This document shows positions 27,201 to 37,229 of a stretch of 64,000 nucleotides of DNA, piece by piece. Under the pieces are notes generated by a model. That model saw only the letters and a list, made by a program, of their open reading frames with translations, was not told the DNA's origin and searched no databases. The DNA is from Glandiceps talaboti (Eukaryota > Hemichordata > Enteropneusta > Spengelidae), in the NCBI RefSeq assembly GCF_964340395.1, contig NC_135552.1, positions 11,686,694-11,750,693 of the forward strand, in the 5' to 3' direction. Made by a program: the position numbers and the translations under genes. Positions within the stretch are counted from its first letter, which is position 1. Each line of letters opens with the position of its first letter.

Positions 27201-29650
27201 GACTCAGTGCACTCTTTTGGGGGCATGATGGGTCAAAATAAGCTTGATGTTACTGAGTCACTAATCATGCCAACATACTCAAGCCGCTGCCATGAGATCA
27301 ACAGATACATGTACATTGTACCTGCCAGGGCTTATAATTTTTTTACTGCCTAATATTAGTCACCATACATTTTCAAACTTGTGCCACTTTGATTTACACA
27401 AGTTTCAAAAGCAATCCATGTCATGGTTTCCAAGAAATCCTCCATAGTGGATAGTTTATATTTTGACAGAGTAATATGACAGAAAATTACCCACTGGAGG
27501 AAGCTGAAAGGTCATGTGACTCATATTCACATATAAATGAATTGATAGTAAGTGCAAGGCAATGTGAATTTGATTTGATGTGGATTAGTATTGAAAATAT
27601 TTTACTAGAGATGTTGTATCCGTAATTTGAGTTGCATGTACATGAATACTGTCTGAAAAATATATATTCACCAACCTTTGTTTTTCCTTGTATTGAAATG
27701 TTATCCATTGCTAAGAATTGCTTCTTGAACCTCAGGAAAAGAAATGCTATAAACATAAGAAAAAAACAACACAGCATTTATATTAATTGTAAATTGCCAA
27801 AAGTTATTTTCTATGGATAATGAGGCGATCAGGATGCGACCATAAAGAAAAATGTGAAAACATTTCCCTCACATACATGTATGCATCTCATAATAATCAA
27901 GACATTATGACTACAATATCTATTTCTCTGTCACTAAATGCCAATGAAACTCGTACATATTTTATTGCCTTCAAAGATGTTGACATTTCTCCAAAGCAAA
28001 ACGTTCAAAATATTCTCAGTGGAAAGGAAGTGTTTGTGATAAGCCCTACAGCTACCGAGGTAGTGGAATGTATTTATGTAAATTTGTTACAGACAGTAAA
28101 TACGACGAGCATTGAGTTGTTGATGGTGGCCAATTACATTAACCATTTGAGGGCAATCTACAAGTTTCAATTACGTTCCTTCTAGGCAGGTGATGGAGAG
28201 ATAGATATCATAGTCATAATGTGTTGACTGTTTGAAATGGATGTGGATATAGTGTGTTTAGGAGGGACAAATTTAAAGTGTATGCCTTCACTATATTGCC
28301 ACACATACAGGAAAATGATGTCCTGATGAGACTAATTTACATGTCTATAACACTAACAGTGAATATTTTCTACATTTCAGTTTCACTTCACAATACAAAA
28401 TGGAATGAGGAATAAATCATACCAATTTGGTTGAGCCGTATCATGAACCTGTGTAGACCTCATGCTTGTATCACGACCAGTATTTAGTCTTTGTTACCAC
28501 CAAGTCGCCATGTATTAACACTGACAGACATAGATTTAATGCTTGAGGGTATGTCCACACCCAAATTTTACCAGTCACACACAATGCTTTGTGACAAATC
28601 AAGTATGCATGGAGACTCAATTATTTCTCTCACCTAGCTACTCTAAATGCATATTTTTTGAATATACAACAACAAATGCAGACATTTTGACAAAACATAA
28701 CATATTTGTGAAATAACAAGTTTGGTGTTAACAAAAAAATGGCAATTGTATGACTTGCGTCACAAAACTACAGAAACATAAAACGAAAGCACTTTTTCAT
28801 TTAATACAACAGTATGGTCATAACAGTGGAAGACTAAATCAGGAACCTAGAATTTGAAGTACAAAAATGATAGAAATATAGTTGAACTAGTACATTATAA
28901 AATGGATGCTGGACAAAGTTACTGCGTGGCAGTTTGTTTGACCTTATAACCTACGTGTTTCCTTGGTTTACTGATGAATCTCAAGACAATCACGTGACCA
29001 ATACATGTATGATCTGAGGCTGCCACAGAAAATTACAATCAAATATATCTTTCATCTTTGTATATTGGAATAACAGAACTTGACTGTCTGTTCTGGTTCA
29101 AGCAGGAAACACCACAGTAATGGACGATGTCTGTGATGACGTTGAAACATTTCATTCGACATTTATTTATCAGTACGCCTACTGTCCTACATGTAAATGT
29201 ACGTGTACACCTGTATAATAATTTCTGAGGTTTTGCTCCCCAACTTATATATAATCTGCCACAACACAATGTAAACAATTAGATGCATATTGAAAGATTT
29301 CGTCCATGTAGGAAAGCGATCACTGAGAGCTTCTGAATTGCTAGCAATATATACGTAAAAACGGGTTTACTTTGTTTCATATGTATTTTCTGTCTTTACA
29401 GGAACTGCTATGGGGAGGGCCAGGGGAAATACCCACAACATGTCGACATTACATTGTCCGACACTGACATTCACAACAACATCAATTCTTGTTGTAGTGT
29501 AAAGTTTCCACACTTTGTATGGAGAATTTAAACCAAATCAAAGACGAAAAGAGCAACCAGACTTACCTTTATATCTTTAATAAAGTAACTGAAGGCAATA
29601 TTTGAACGACTGTAAACTTCAAAGAGTATCGCCAGATATCTTATCAACAT
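17373..29650 (-). CDS. Gene A2: two-finger zinc-finger protein, 476 aa, eleven exons
   Basis: Eleven minus-strand exons join in phase to 1431 nt: 29567-29650 (ATG), 25344-25512, 24540-24707, 23494-23606, 22433-22499, 21441-21667, 20648-20764, 19838-20042, 19176-19291, 18122-18215 and 17373-17443 (TAA). Residues 54-77 form a C2H2 finger with a 15-residue spacer (C54, C57, H73, H77). C93-x3-C97 is followed by C110-x2-C113-x12-H126-x3-C130, a C2HC finger beginning HYHCPSC. From about residue 135 the protein is acidic, Ser-rich and probably disordered. Two tail exons share the motif D-M-P-D-I (22433-22499 and 19176-19291), which suggests duplication of tail exons. It is a paralogue of gene A with the same order and the same phases (0, 1, 1) around the finger exons. 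The first exon is the weakest part: it is supported by frame, a GTAAGT donor and an NRF1-like site upstream, but its 28 residues have no counterpart in gene A. Confidence 0.72.
17696..17862. mobile_element. MITE with GTGTTTTTGCTAA ends, copy 1
   Basis: A 167-bp segment runs from cagtgtttttgctaag to aacaaaaacactg with imperfect inverted ends. It has ggggaacccc-like words near both ends. A related copy lies at 23931-24094. Both are in introns of gene A2. It has no coding capacity. Confidence 0.6.
20465..20635. repeat. CA-rich microsatellite cluster with ATGC tracts
   Basis: CA tracts alternate with gcatgcatgcacat segments in two similar halves (20465-20550 and 20573-20632), next to the donor of the gene A2 exon 20648-20764. 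The open frames across it are artefacts. Confidence 0.9.
21209..21250. repeat. (AATC)n microsatellite
   Basis: About ten tetranucleotide units in an intron of gene A2. Confidence 0.95.
22603..22855. repeat. Tandem repeat, four units of about 60-70 bp
   Basis: Each unit contains gcctc(a/t)agggtt followed by gacagtagattttggcc. Units start near 22603, 22672, 22738 and 22809. Two open frames on the plus strand repeat because of this and are not genes. It lies in an intron of gene A2. Confidence 0.85.
23931..24094. mobile_element. MITE with GTGTTTTTGCTAA ends, copy 2
   Basis: The element runs from AGTGTTTTTGCTAAG to TTAGCAAAAATACT with GTA on both sides (23928-23930 and 24095-24097), a possible 3-bp target duplication. 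The body resembles the copy at 17696-17862. It lies in an intron of gene A2. Confidence 0.65.
25513..29566. other. Intron 1 of gene A2 (about 4 kb)
   Basis: Mostly AT-rich unique sequence. It holds one plus-strand open frame at 27820-28185, listed separately. I see no other structure beyond short A/T runs and an imperfect ATTCA repeat near 26476. Confidence 0.45.
27820..28185 (+). CDS. Hypothetical single-exon frame inside intron 1 of gene A2, 121 aa
   Basis: The uninterrupted frame begins [14 protein letters not shown] and ends KFQLRSF before TAG. Purine-any-pyrimidine codons dominate through its whole length (for example AAT, GAC, ATT, GTT, AAC and GCC), which real coding sequence often shows. 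It has no stop for 121 codons in an AT-rich intron, and the aligned minus-strand frame is broken. I recognise no domain, signal peptide or family. An in-frame stop lies just upstream of the ATG, so it would be an intronless gene or a retained fragment of an old gene. There is no clear promoter, and no polyadenylation signal was identified. Confidence 0.25.
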   Translation: MRRSGCDHKEKCENISLTYMYASHNNQDIMTTISISLSLNANETRTYFIAFKDVDISPKQNVQNILSGKEVFVISPTATEVVECIYVNLLQTVNTTSIELLMVANYINHLRAIYKFQLRSF

Positions 29651-29715
29651 GGACTGCAACGGCCTGTGTAGTACTATGACGTATGAGACATATGTACATT
29701 TACACGCATGCGCAA
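29651..29715 (-). promoter_or_regulatory. Probable promoter of gene A2 with an NRF1-like site
   Basis: The word acgcatgcgca (29704-29714) is a close match to the palindromic NRF1 site. It lies about 55 bp upstream of the proposed ATG on the minus strand. A CRE-like tgacgta lies near 29678. This supports transcription starting here. Confidence 0.4.
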
Positions 29716-29988
29716 TATTTAATTAATTCATATTCAAATTACATAATTATTCCAGGGTACAAACCTGCGCTGCGAGTATTATGTATCTATTGGAACTACT
29801 AGTACTATACAAGGAACAGGACGAATAGTTAATTTTGTTCCCGCGATTTTCCGGATTTCTGATATTTCCAGATTTTATTAAAAAAAAATTTCACAATTTT
29901 CTAGGGGGGGGGGGGGCATGGAAAAAACATTAATTATTAGTGTAACAATAAATCGATCTGCAATTCTGCCACTTCTCAAAGTAACTTG

Positions 29989-31253
29989 TCAGCGAAGATG
30001 TGCAAGACTTATTTCATCACTATCAGTGTTAGGGACCGGTCAGTTTCTTCGGCCGGGGGGGGGGTCCAGTGGATTGGGAGGGGGGTCACTCTGTTTTTGA
30101 AATTGGCAGTAGGGGGGGGGGGGTCATGCTGTTTTCAGAATTGTGGATGGGGGGGGGGCATTGTGTTTTGGATTGTGATGGAAGAAAAAATCCTTTTTCT
30201 ACAATGGCATATAGCCTTGTCTGAAATGTGGTACATGTCAATATTTGGTCTTCTCCCTGTTTCTTACATGAATTCTTTAATATTACTTATTAGTTCAAGC
30301 ATAACTATAAATATACATATACATGTATTACCTAGCTACCACACCATGCACCACATGGACCCCCCACATGAGGTGGACATATCCCAGTCTCAAGTTCTTC
30401 CCCTCTTACTGTCAAGATGCTATCAAAGTATATTTCAAAAGTATTTCAACCCTGTGTAGTTGCTTTTTACATGTTGATGCTGTCTTGTAAAGCTTGGAAA
30501 TTATTGTCTGAAAGGGCCTGAATAGTCTCAAAATTGACTTTTCAGAGTAAAATACCTCCAGGGCTTCTTGGGGGAGACCCCCTAGGACCCCCCCCCCCCA
30601 TAAGAGAGATACACATTCCCTGCCCAAGCTATCCTATACCTTTCACTGTCAAGATGCTATTAAACTCCTTTTGGAATATATTTACCTTGTGTAGTCAATA
30701 ATTATAATTATGATAGTGATAGGATCTTATAAAGTAGATGCAAAGTAGATGCAAGACAGTCAAGCAGTCCACACTGAGTCACGATCAAAAAATACCTGTC
30801 ATGTGAATATTATATATATGGGGGGGGGGGGGGTCATCATGTTTTAGAATTAAGTGATGGGGGGGGGGGGTCAGCCTGTTTTTGGTTTTACAGATAGGGG
30901 GGTCAGTGACTTTTTGTTGGCCCAATTTAAGAATCCACCACACCCCCCAGGCTTAAGAAACTGACCGGTCCCTTATCACCAGTACATGAATTTTCTGAGC
31001 TATCAGTATCACAATTGTCTCCATCACTGCCTAGAACATACATTACAGAAATGTAACTTTCAGTCTCAGAGTCACTACTATCTGTTTCACTCATACCCAT
31101 GATATTAGTTTTAATTTCATTTGCAGTCATTTTTCTAGATCTAAATTCTGGTGTTCCTATTATGTGAGTGGATATTATGTCTAATTTTTCTCTTTTTAAT
31201 TTTCTCTCTTTTGGTAATTAATACTCATCAAGATATTTATCTAACTCTCTCAG
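29989..31253 (-). pseudogene. Decayed acidic reading frame interrupted by a Harbinger-like element
   Basis: On the minus strand the frame contains LRELDKYLDEY, an in-frame TAA (31218-31220), a basic segment (LPKERKLKREKL), then an acidic Ser-rich stretch ending near NSCTGD. There it is cut by the element at 30032-30972. On the far side the same frame resumes as NTDSDEISLAHLR and ends at TGA (29989-29991). Removing the element and one TTA copy restores continuity exactly. The part around the internal stop resembles a SAP-type helix-turn-helix pattern, but this is tentative. The internal stop and the insertion indicate a dead copy, perhaps derived from a transposon or a retired host gene. Confidence 0.5.
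30032..30972. mobile_element. Harbinger-like non-autonomous element, 941 bp
   Basis: The ends are perfect 18-bp inverted repeats, GGGACCGGTCAGTTTCTT at 30032-30049 and its complement at 30955-30972. Looser pairing extends to about 45 bp. The element is flanked by TTA on both sides (30029-30031 and 30973-30975). A 3-bp TWA duplication with GG-starting ends is typical of the PIF/Harbinger superfamily. Inside, G-runs followed by gtcatgctgttttcagaatt-like words repeat near 30112, 30150, 30826 and 30860. No transposase frame is present, so it is a non-autonomous copy. Confidence 0.8.
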
Positions 31254-31819
31254 TTTCGTTTTTTAAGAGTTCCACTCAAGAACAACTTCAACCAGTCATA
31301 GTCATTATATTTCTTGTTTTCTCTTTTTTTCTAGATCTGTTGCTCTTCCCAATGTTTTGATCTGATATTTTGAGTGAAATTTCCCTAATACTGGAAATAG
31401 AAGTAAAACTTGTCTATCAGTCAAAGTATAACAACAAGCACAAATGTTGATATAGTTAAATCATTTCAGTTTTTGACTATTCCTTCCAACCGTATAAAAC
31501 TGTTCATATTTACAATTGCATTTTTGACAAGCTGAGCAACACAAACCGGCATTGGAACTAAGTTGTATTCAATACATATCTAAAAAGTAGAACAGGTGTG
31601 AAGTTTTTAAAGTATACCCGCATTACCCTATGGAAATATATGTTGTTCTTGTCATTGTGCATGAAATGGTTACAAATACATCTTTTTCTTTTTCAGTATA
31701 ATGATTTACCATGTAAAAGTTTATACACAGAAACTTTATAAGTTATTATGAGTATTTTTTTTAGCACAACTGAACAAAGGTTCAGAGGTTCAGGGCTATA
31801 GGCATGGTACTGAAACAAT

Positions 31820-31851
31820 GTGTGTGTGTATGTGTGTGTGCACGCGCGTGT

Positions 31852-31929
<78 letters not shown>
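31820..31929. repeat. (GT)n microsatellite
   Basis: About 40 pure GT units follow a short interrupted segment with cacgcgcgtg. Confidence 0.97.
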
Positions 31930-31930
<1 letters not shown>

Positions 31931-32125
31931 AAACGACTTATAAAAGTCCAAAAGAGATATTTTCATTTTACCTTCCTTCAGATCAATACATTTCATACAG
32001 TTGTGCAGAACCATTGGTGCTTTTTTAAAAAGAGTATTAAGTTTTCGAAATATTCATTGGTAGAGAAGGATTGGCGCTTTACAATAAAGTGTTCTTGTCC
32101 ATTGTGTGGTTTGTACTCTTTTGTA

Positions 32126-32146
32126 TACATACATACATACATACAT

Positions 32147-32179
<33 letters not shown>

Positions 32180-32415
32180 TACATACATACATACATGCAT
32201 GCATGCATACATACATACATACATACATGTACACATACATACATACTTTCATACATACATACACACACATACATACATTCATACACACATACATACATAT
32301 ATACATACATACATACATGTACACATACATACATACTTTCATACATACATACACACACATACATACATACATACATACATACATACACACACACATACAT
32401 ATATATATACATGTG
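32126..32415. repeat. (ATAC)n microsatellite with internal duplication
   Basis: ATAC tetranucleotides are interrupted by CA runs and by two copies of a block containing atgtacacatacatacatac and tttcatac (near 32226 and 32316). All open frames here (Tyr-Ile-His-Thr and Met-Tyr-Val-Cys types) are artefacts. Confidence 0.95.
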
Positions 32416-32459
32416 ATGTGCATTGTGTATGTATAGTGTCTTTGTGTATGTGTTTTAGT

Positions 32460-33716
32460 CTGGGGGGGGGGGAATCAAGAACTTGAGGGGGGCATCAATT
32501 TTTCCCAAGCTTTTGTAGGGTGCATGAAAAAAATACACAAGGAAAAAGGGAAATCCTCAGGGTTGGTCTCAGATTCAGAATCACATTGGAGACAATATGA
32601 GGCCAGTCTCATGAGCCTCAGGTTGTCTCATATTCAAAAAACCATGATTAGAAATTAGAAGTAATTAGTACTAATTTACATGGTAATTAGAACCCATTCT
32701 CCAGATATTGCCATTTTTGTACATTTTCTCAAGACCCTATTAAAATATGAATTGACAAAAATGACTTGAAGATTTAAGGTTTCTATTGGTGAGTCAATAG
32801 TATACTGATCCTCACATTCCAGATATTACATCCATGTACATCACTATTGATCTGATTAGTTCATCTAGCATTACATTTAGATATAAGCTTATCCTAACTG
32901 TTGTAAATAACTTAACAGTCAATTGCATCTATTAATTAATGATTTCTTGTAATATGGGGTTCGTCATGTCAAAGCTTGTATATAGCAAACAAAGAAACCA
33001 GTAATTTATTTATGTATGTAGTGATTTTCACTTCGTTATCATATTTATCATGTACTTATTTATTCAAATACCTACACATTTTGTATGACTTTAGCTCTCT
33101 AGTGTCTGGTATGACAATTGCAAGTGTTTGTATGTAAGGCCAGTGGCCATTGTAATGAAAACAGATTGATTACGATGATATGGCAAACCATAGACCCTAT
33201 GAAGATGTGTATATCTACCCCCGGTGTGCAGACTTACATGATCCTAGAAACCCATGTTACTTGACCCCTTTCACATATTATCAGCCAAATATGTCAATAT
33301 TATCAATATTTTATTATATTCATATCTCGGGGAAACAAGTGTCAGTGGGCTAGACAAATTTAAGCTTCACTTTCATGGTATACATGGTGATAATTCTTTT
33401 GGTTCTCATCCTGCAAGTGGTCTGTACATTCCTTGGATTTAATGCTAAAAGTTTGTCTTGAAAATCAGCAAGTCACATTTACAGTTGTAGTTGTACAAAA
33501 CCAAATGAAAGACTTGACAAGTATGCATGGTGTTCATGATCTTTATTCTGATTCACATCAACAATTTTCACTCAAGGCTGTCATAGTGTAATTACAATTA
33601 CATTAGTTATCAATTGTATTGGACTATCAAACAAAACATCTCCAGACCTTTCATTCCGCAGACTACTTTCTTTCCATTATCTAAGATCAACTATTTGAAT
33701 TTCCCACCAGATTAAA

Positions 33717-33753
<37 letters not shown>

Positions 33754-34720
33754 TAGTTGATTTTCTGGTTATAAGATGTATTATATGAGACATTTATTTT
33801 GCTACTTCTTGGTTTTGTTTTGTCTCTATTTATATTTGAAATAATATTTTTGTCATGGGAAGATGGAAAGACATATTAACCTCTTTGGAAAGGAAGGTCC
33901 TTACACTGATGACTTCTGAGTGATTTAGACAAATACTTTATGTCGTTACCTGAAACTGGATTCAAACTGAGGTAACTTTATCTCTACTAAATACTACATA
34001 ACATATTTACTAAGTCTAAGATTACACTGCAGTTTAAAGTGATAAAATACAACATAATTTTGATAAAGGGGGGAATACAGTAGAAATATTGAAGGGTACT
34101 GATACACAGGCACACACACAAAGTCCTCGGAACAAAGAAGCCATTTAATGTCATCACAGAATTTGAGTTTGCTTGCATGGTTTCCTGTAGTGATATGAGT
34201 GTACACTACAGCGTCTGCTTGTGGCAGGAATGTCACTGTTGTTTGTAATGACTGGTCTGTGGGAAGCCTGCTTCTTATCTATCTAAATTGTTCTTGGGAA
34301 ACATAAAATGTGTATGATATGCAGTCTTTTGGGCAACCCTTCACTTTTTCTGTTGTAATAGCTTCCAACTTACACGAGTTGAGATAACACCCTTTTGATA
34401 AAGTAAATAATATCAAGATACAGTATATGTAAAACTTACATTTCTGTCAATTGATTTATTTTGGGACAGAAAAAAAACAATAATTCTTTACTTTATGGTT
34501 GAATTTTATTTTTTGTTCAATATACACCGATGGTCATTAGGAGCATTTAGATATCGACCTGTAACATTAATTAGGCCAAAAAATAGATGAATTGTTTCTG
34601 GTCAGGACATTTTGTCTAAAGTGTCTAATTTATACTTTTATTTTTTTAATTTTTTTAATTTTATCAATTTTTTTAATTGTATTTATATCACAAAAAAAAG
34701 GAAAAAGAAATACTTTGATT
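32460..34720. other. Intergenic stretch without a recognisable gene
   Basis: AT-rich sequence with a G-run (about 32462), a T-run (33718-33749) and scattered short open frames that lack starts, splice sites or codon bias. Nothing supportable as a gene. Confidence 0.45.
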
Positions 34721-34726
34721 TTTATT
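34721..34726 (-). terminator. Polyadenylation signal of the orphan exon at 34.7 kb
   Basis: AATAAA starts at the base after the TAG stop codon on the minus strand. Confidence 0.5.
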
Positions 34727-34909
34727 CTAAACAAACCTGCCACTCAGTCTACTATTTATGGCAGTTACTGTTCTTTTTACTGAGTACTTTAGAGCAAGTG
34801 CATATGTGAGGCAGATGTCATTTGCTTGTTCATGATTGGCTCTCAGTTGTCTCCACTGAAGTAGGGAGGTTAATTTTGCATTTACCCCCAGATCTGTTGA
34901 CTGGATGGG
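34727..34909 (-). CDS. Orphan 3' terminal exon, 60 aa
   Basis: A strong acceptor (ttgtttttccag) is followed in phase 0 by 60 codons beginning PIQSTDLGVNAKL and ending INSRLSGRFV, then TAG and AATAAA directly. It looks like a helical C-terminal segment. I recognise no family. The upstream exons are not certain. The only in-phase candidate nearby is the minus-strand frame at about 36288-36531, which ends at a GTATGT donor, but that stretch is better explained by a plus-strand exon. It may also belong to a longer minus-strand transcript sharing exons with gene B. Confidence 0.4.
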   Translation of the reverse strand, partial: PIQSTDLGVNAKLTSLLQWRQLRANHEQANDICLTYALALKYSVKRTVTAINSRLSGRFV

Positions 34910-35031
34910 CTGGAAAAACAAGGGGGAAAAAAGACTGATGATCTTTAAGTGATGTGCACACTAACCAGAAACAATTCTTTTTGGGGGGGCTTAAACTCAT
35001 AGTTTTATCCGTTCAGTATCAGACAGTAATT

Positions 35032-35429
35032 AGTAGGATAATTTAATAACTAGAAAACAAAATTATTCTGGGCATTATGATAATAAAAAAAGAACACAAG
35101 AGCTAAAATATACCAGACAGTATCTGGTAACCAGGCCAAGGCTTTTGCTTTTGAAAGCACATAAATCTAGTAGTACTGAATTTGAAATTACCAATAACTG
35201 CTGTGTTAAATCTAGGTGGATTGATCTTCAGGCACTTGTAAATATTGATACAAGTCTACCACTGCACCATATATTTATCAACTTAGATTTAGCACAGCTG
35301 TCAAATTCAGAACAGATTTATCTGCTTGCCTGGGCAACAGGATTGACTTGGTGTAGACAGCTTCTTGAGAGTAACACTATTGCTTGGCATCAAACACTTA
35401 TTGAGACTGTAACACCAAGCTATAACTAA
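35032..35429 (+). other. Open frame of about 130 codons without start or splice support
   Basis: An open frame runs from after TAG (about 35030) to TAA at 35427-35429. It includes SRWIDLQALVNID and LLAWATGLTWCRQLL. Codons are moderately purine-any-pyrimidine. It has no good ATG near the left end and no convincing donor. It is recorded as a possible gene or transposon remnant only. Confidence 0.2.
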
Positions 35430-35818
35430 CATAGCAGCCGAAGTTTAAAGCTAGACAGGGTTTGAATGTCAACTCAGGAGCTTGTCTTGTGGAAAAATGG
35501 CCCATCTCCTAGATTTTGAAACATATTTCATTAAAACTTACATTTCCAGATGTTAATAACCAATTTCTGACAAAATGAAAATAACCAGCTGGTAAATGAT
35601 TTGGGAAATCTGAGAAAATTGGTAGGATATACTGAGGTGCATCTATCAATTTGTCTGCTGACAAACAAAGTAACATTTGAGATTATACAATTCTAGCATA
35701 AGAAAAACTGCTTTTCACTATGATTTATTAAAATATCTTGAAATTCTAGTTATGTCTAACCATTAATATATTGGATAAAAGACAATATCAATAAAGTCAT
35801 ATGGTGATTGCATCACTT

Positions 35819-36164
35819 ACTATCAAACCAGAGTGACTATAGACTTTCAATTACTATCAAACCAGAGTGACTATAGACTTTTAATTACTACCAAACAAGG
35901 GTGACTATAGACTTTTAATTACTACCAAACAAGGGTGACTATAGACTTTCAATTACTACCGAACCAGTGACTATAGACTTTCAATTACATTTTGTACTAC
36001 CAAACCAGTGACTGTAACAGACTCAATTACTACCAAATCAGAGTGACTGTAGGCTTTCAATTACTACCAGCGTGACTAGTTTCAATTACTACCAAACCAG
36101 AGTGACTATAGAATTTCAATTACTACCAAAAAAGGTGACTATAAACTTTCAATTACGACCAAAC
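35819..36164. repeat. 34-bp minisatellite, left array
   Basis: About ten units of the type gactatagactttcaatta followed by ctaccaaac and caagggt or cagagt. Units here are more diverged than in the right array (37230-37800). Confidence 0.92.
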
Positions 36165-36347
36165 ATAATAAAATAATAATTATATTATATCATGCTACTA
36201 TGCGCCATTCTGATTGGATAATAACTGTGGTAAAATCCCATTTTACCACGGCTGGCAGTGGTAAAATGGGCCCCTAAACTAGCATATGAATAGTACATAC
36301 AAGCTGAATGTGTTCGTTCTTATACCAATAAGTTAACACTTCCTCAG

Positions 36348-36545
36348 AGTAAAGGTGTGTCAGGTATCCTGTACAATAGTTTGGGTTACAGTAGTCCAAA
36401 TAATTCCACTGATAACCTTGCGATCGAAAGCAACGATCGATCAGTGGCTTCAACATCACTGGCCATGGCTGATAAGGTACAAGTTCTCCCATGCAACGAG
36501 CCGTCTCAGCGTCCTGCTCTCGTTGAATCAAGCAACACCAATTGA
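36348..36545 (+). CDS. Orphan terminal exon, 65 aa
   Basis: A good branch region and acceptor (agttaacacttcctcag) precede an in-phase frame beginning SKGVSGILYNSLGYSS and ending VESSNTN before TGA. An ATTAAA signal lies near 36629. The composition (Ser, Asn, Asp, Ala) is that of a disordered C-terminus, and codon choice is purine-any-pyrimidine. No upstream exon was found on this strand. The minus strand is also open across the same bases (aromatic- and Cys-rich, ending at a GTATGT donor at 36288). The alternative is therefore a minus-strand exon feeding the exon at 34727-34909, but its acceptor is poor. The exon lies in the segment that interrupts the minisatellite, so it may be a captured gene fragment. 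Confidence 0.3.
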   Translation, partial: SKGVSGILYNSLGYSSPNNSTDNLAIESNDRSVASTSLAMADKVQVLPCNEPSQRPALVESSNTN

Positions 36546-37075
36546 ACTTTTAACCATCAGTCAAGTGCGTCAGGATTATTTCAAAACTGTACATTTTCAG
36601 GTTCAGTCAATGTTCAATTTGTTAACCATTAAATTAAAGTAGACTGTGTAACGTCGCGTCTCTGATTTACTGTCTCGAGCTTTCTCCGATTCAACTGATT
36701 CAACGCCGAGACATCTAATTTTAGCAGTGTACAAGATTGTATTGTTCATATGTAAATATCCAAACAAAATTGTTACTTTCTTTGACCTCTTGCCCCGTTT
36801 TCTTTGTTGCTAGTTTCAACGCGTTTTCGATATGCATTATATGATGTAAATAAAGTAATTTATCAATGCAATGCAGTGTATGGTTTGTGTTCATAACGTT
36901 CATGCAGTGTGTGTAGGGGCGACATGAACGTATCCACTCATCAAAATATGCTCGTTCCCGACGATCTATTACCGACGATCTTTTTCTGTACGTGCGAATT
37001 CGCCTTTTTCAGGCATATAAATAACCACAGAATCACATTTAGAAGATATAGACACATATTTTGATATAATATAAT

Positions 37076-37217
37076 AGCAATAACCCCCGCCGAAGGCGTG
37101 TATACACTCGAATTTGGTACAATTCGCTCCATATAGCACTCGCCATTCGGCTCGTGCTATATGTCGCGAATTGTACCAAAATCTCGTGTATACCCGCCTT
37201 CGGCAGGGGTTATTGCT
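37076..37217. mobile_element. Foldback element with 65-bp arms
   Basis: The left arm begins agcaataacccccgccgaag. The right arm ends cttcggcaggggttattgct. Matching inner words are gaattgtaccaaa / tttggtacaattc and tatatagcac / gtgctatat. The whole is close to a perfect hairpin with a short loop near 37140. Confidence 0.85.
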
Positions 37218-37229
37218 TAATTATTTAAA

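Larger units (their letters stand above)
36165..37229. mobile_element. 1.07-kb insertion splitting a minisatellite
   Basis: The 34-bp repeat stops at about 36164 and resumes in the same orientation at about 37230. The intervening segment starts with AT-rich sequence and a short palindrome (gtggtaaaat..attttaccac, 36229-36251). It contains an exon-like plus-strand frame (36348-36545) and ends with a 142-bp foldback (37076-37217). No clean target duplication is visible. A mobile element that carries a gene fragment is one explanation. Confidence 0.4.

Noticed and set aside
31693-32486. Many open frames of 60-198 residues rich in Tyr-Ile-His-Thr or Met-Tyr-Val-Cys
   Set aside because: Products of GT and ATAC microsatellites, which lack stop codons in most frames.
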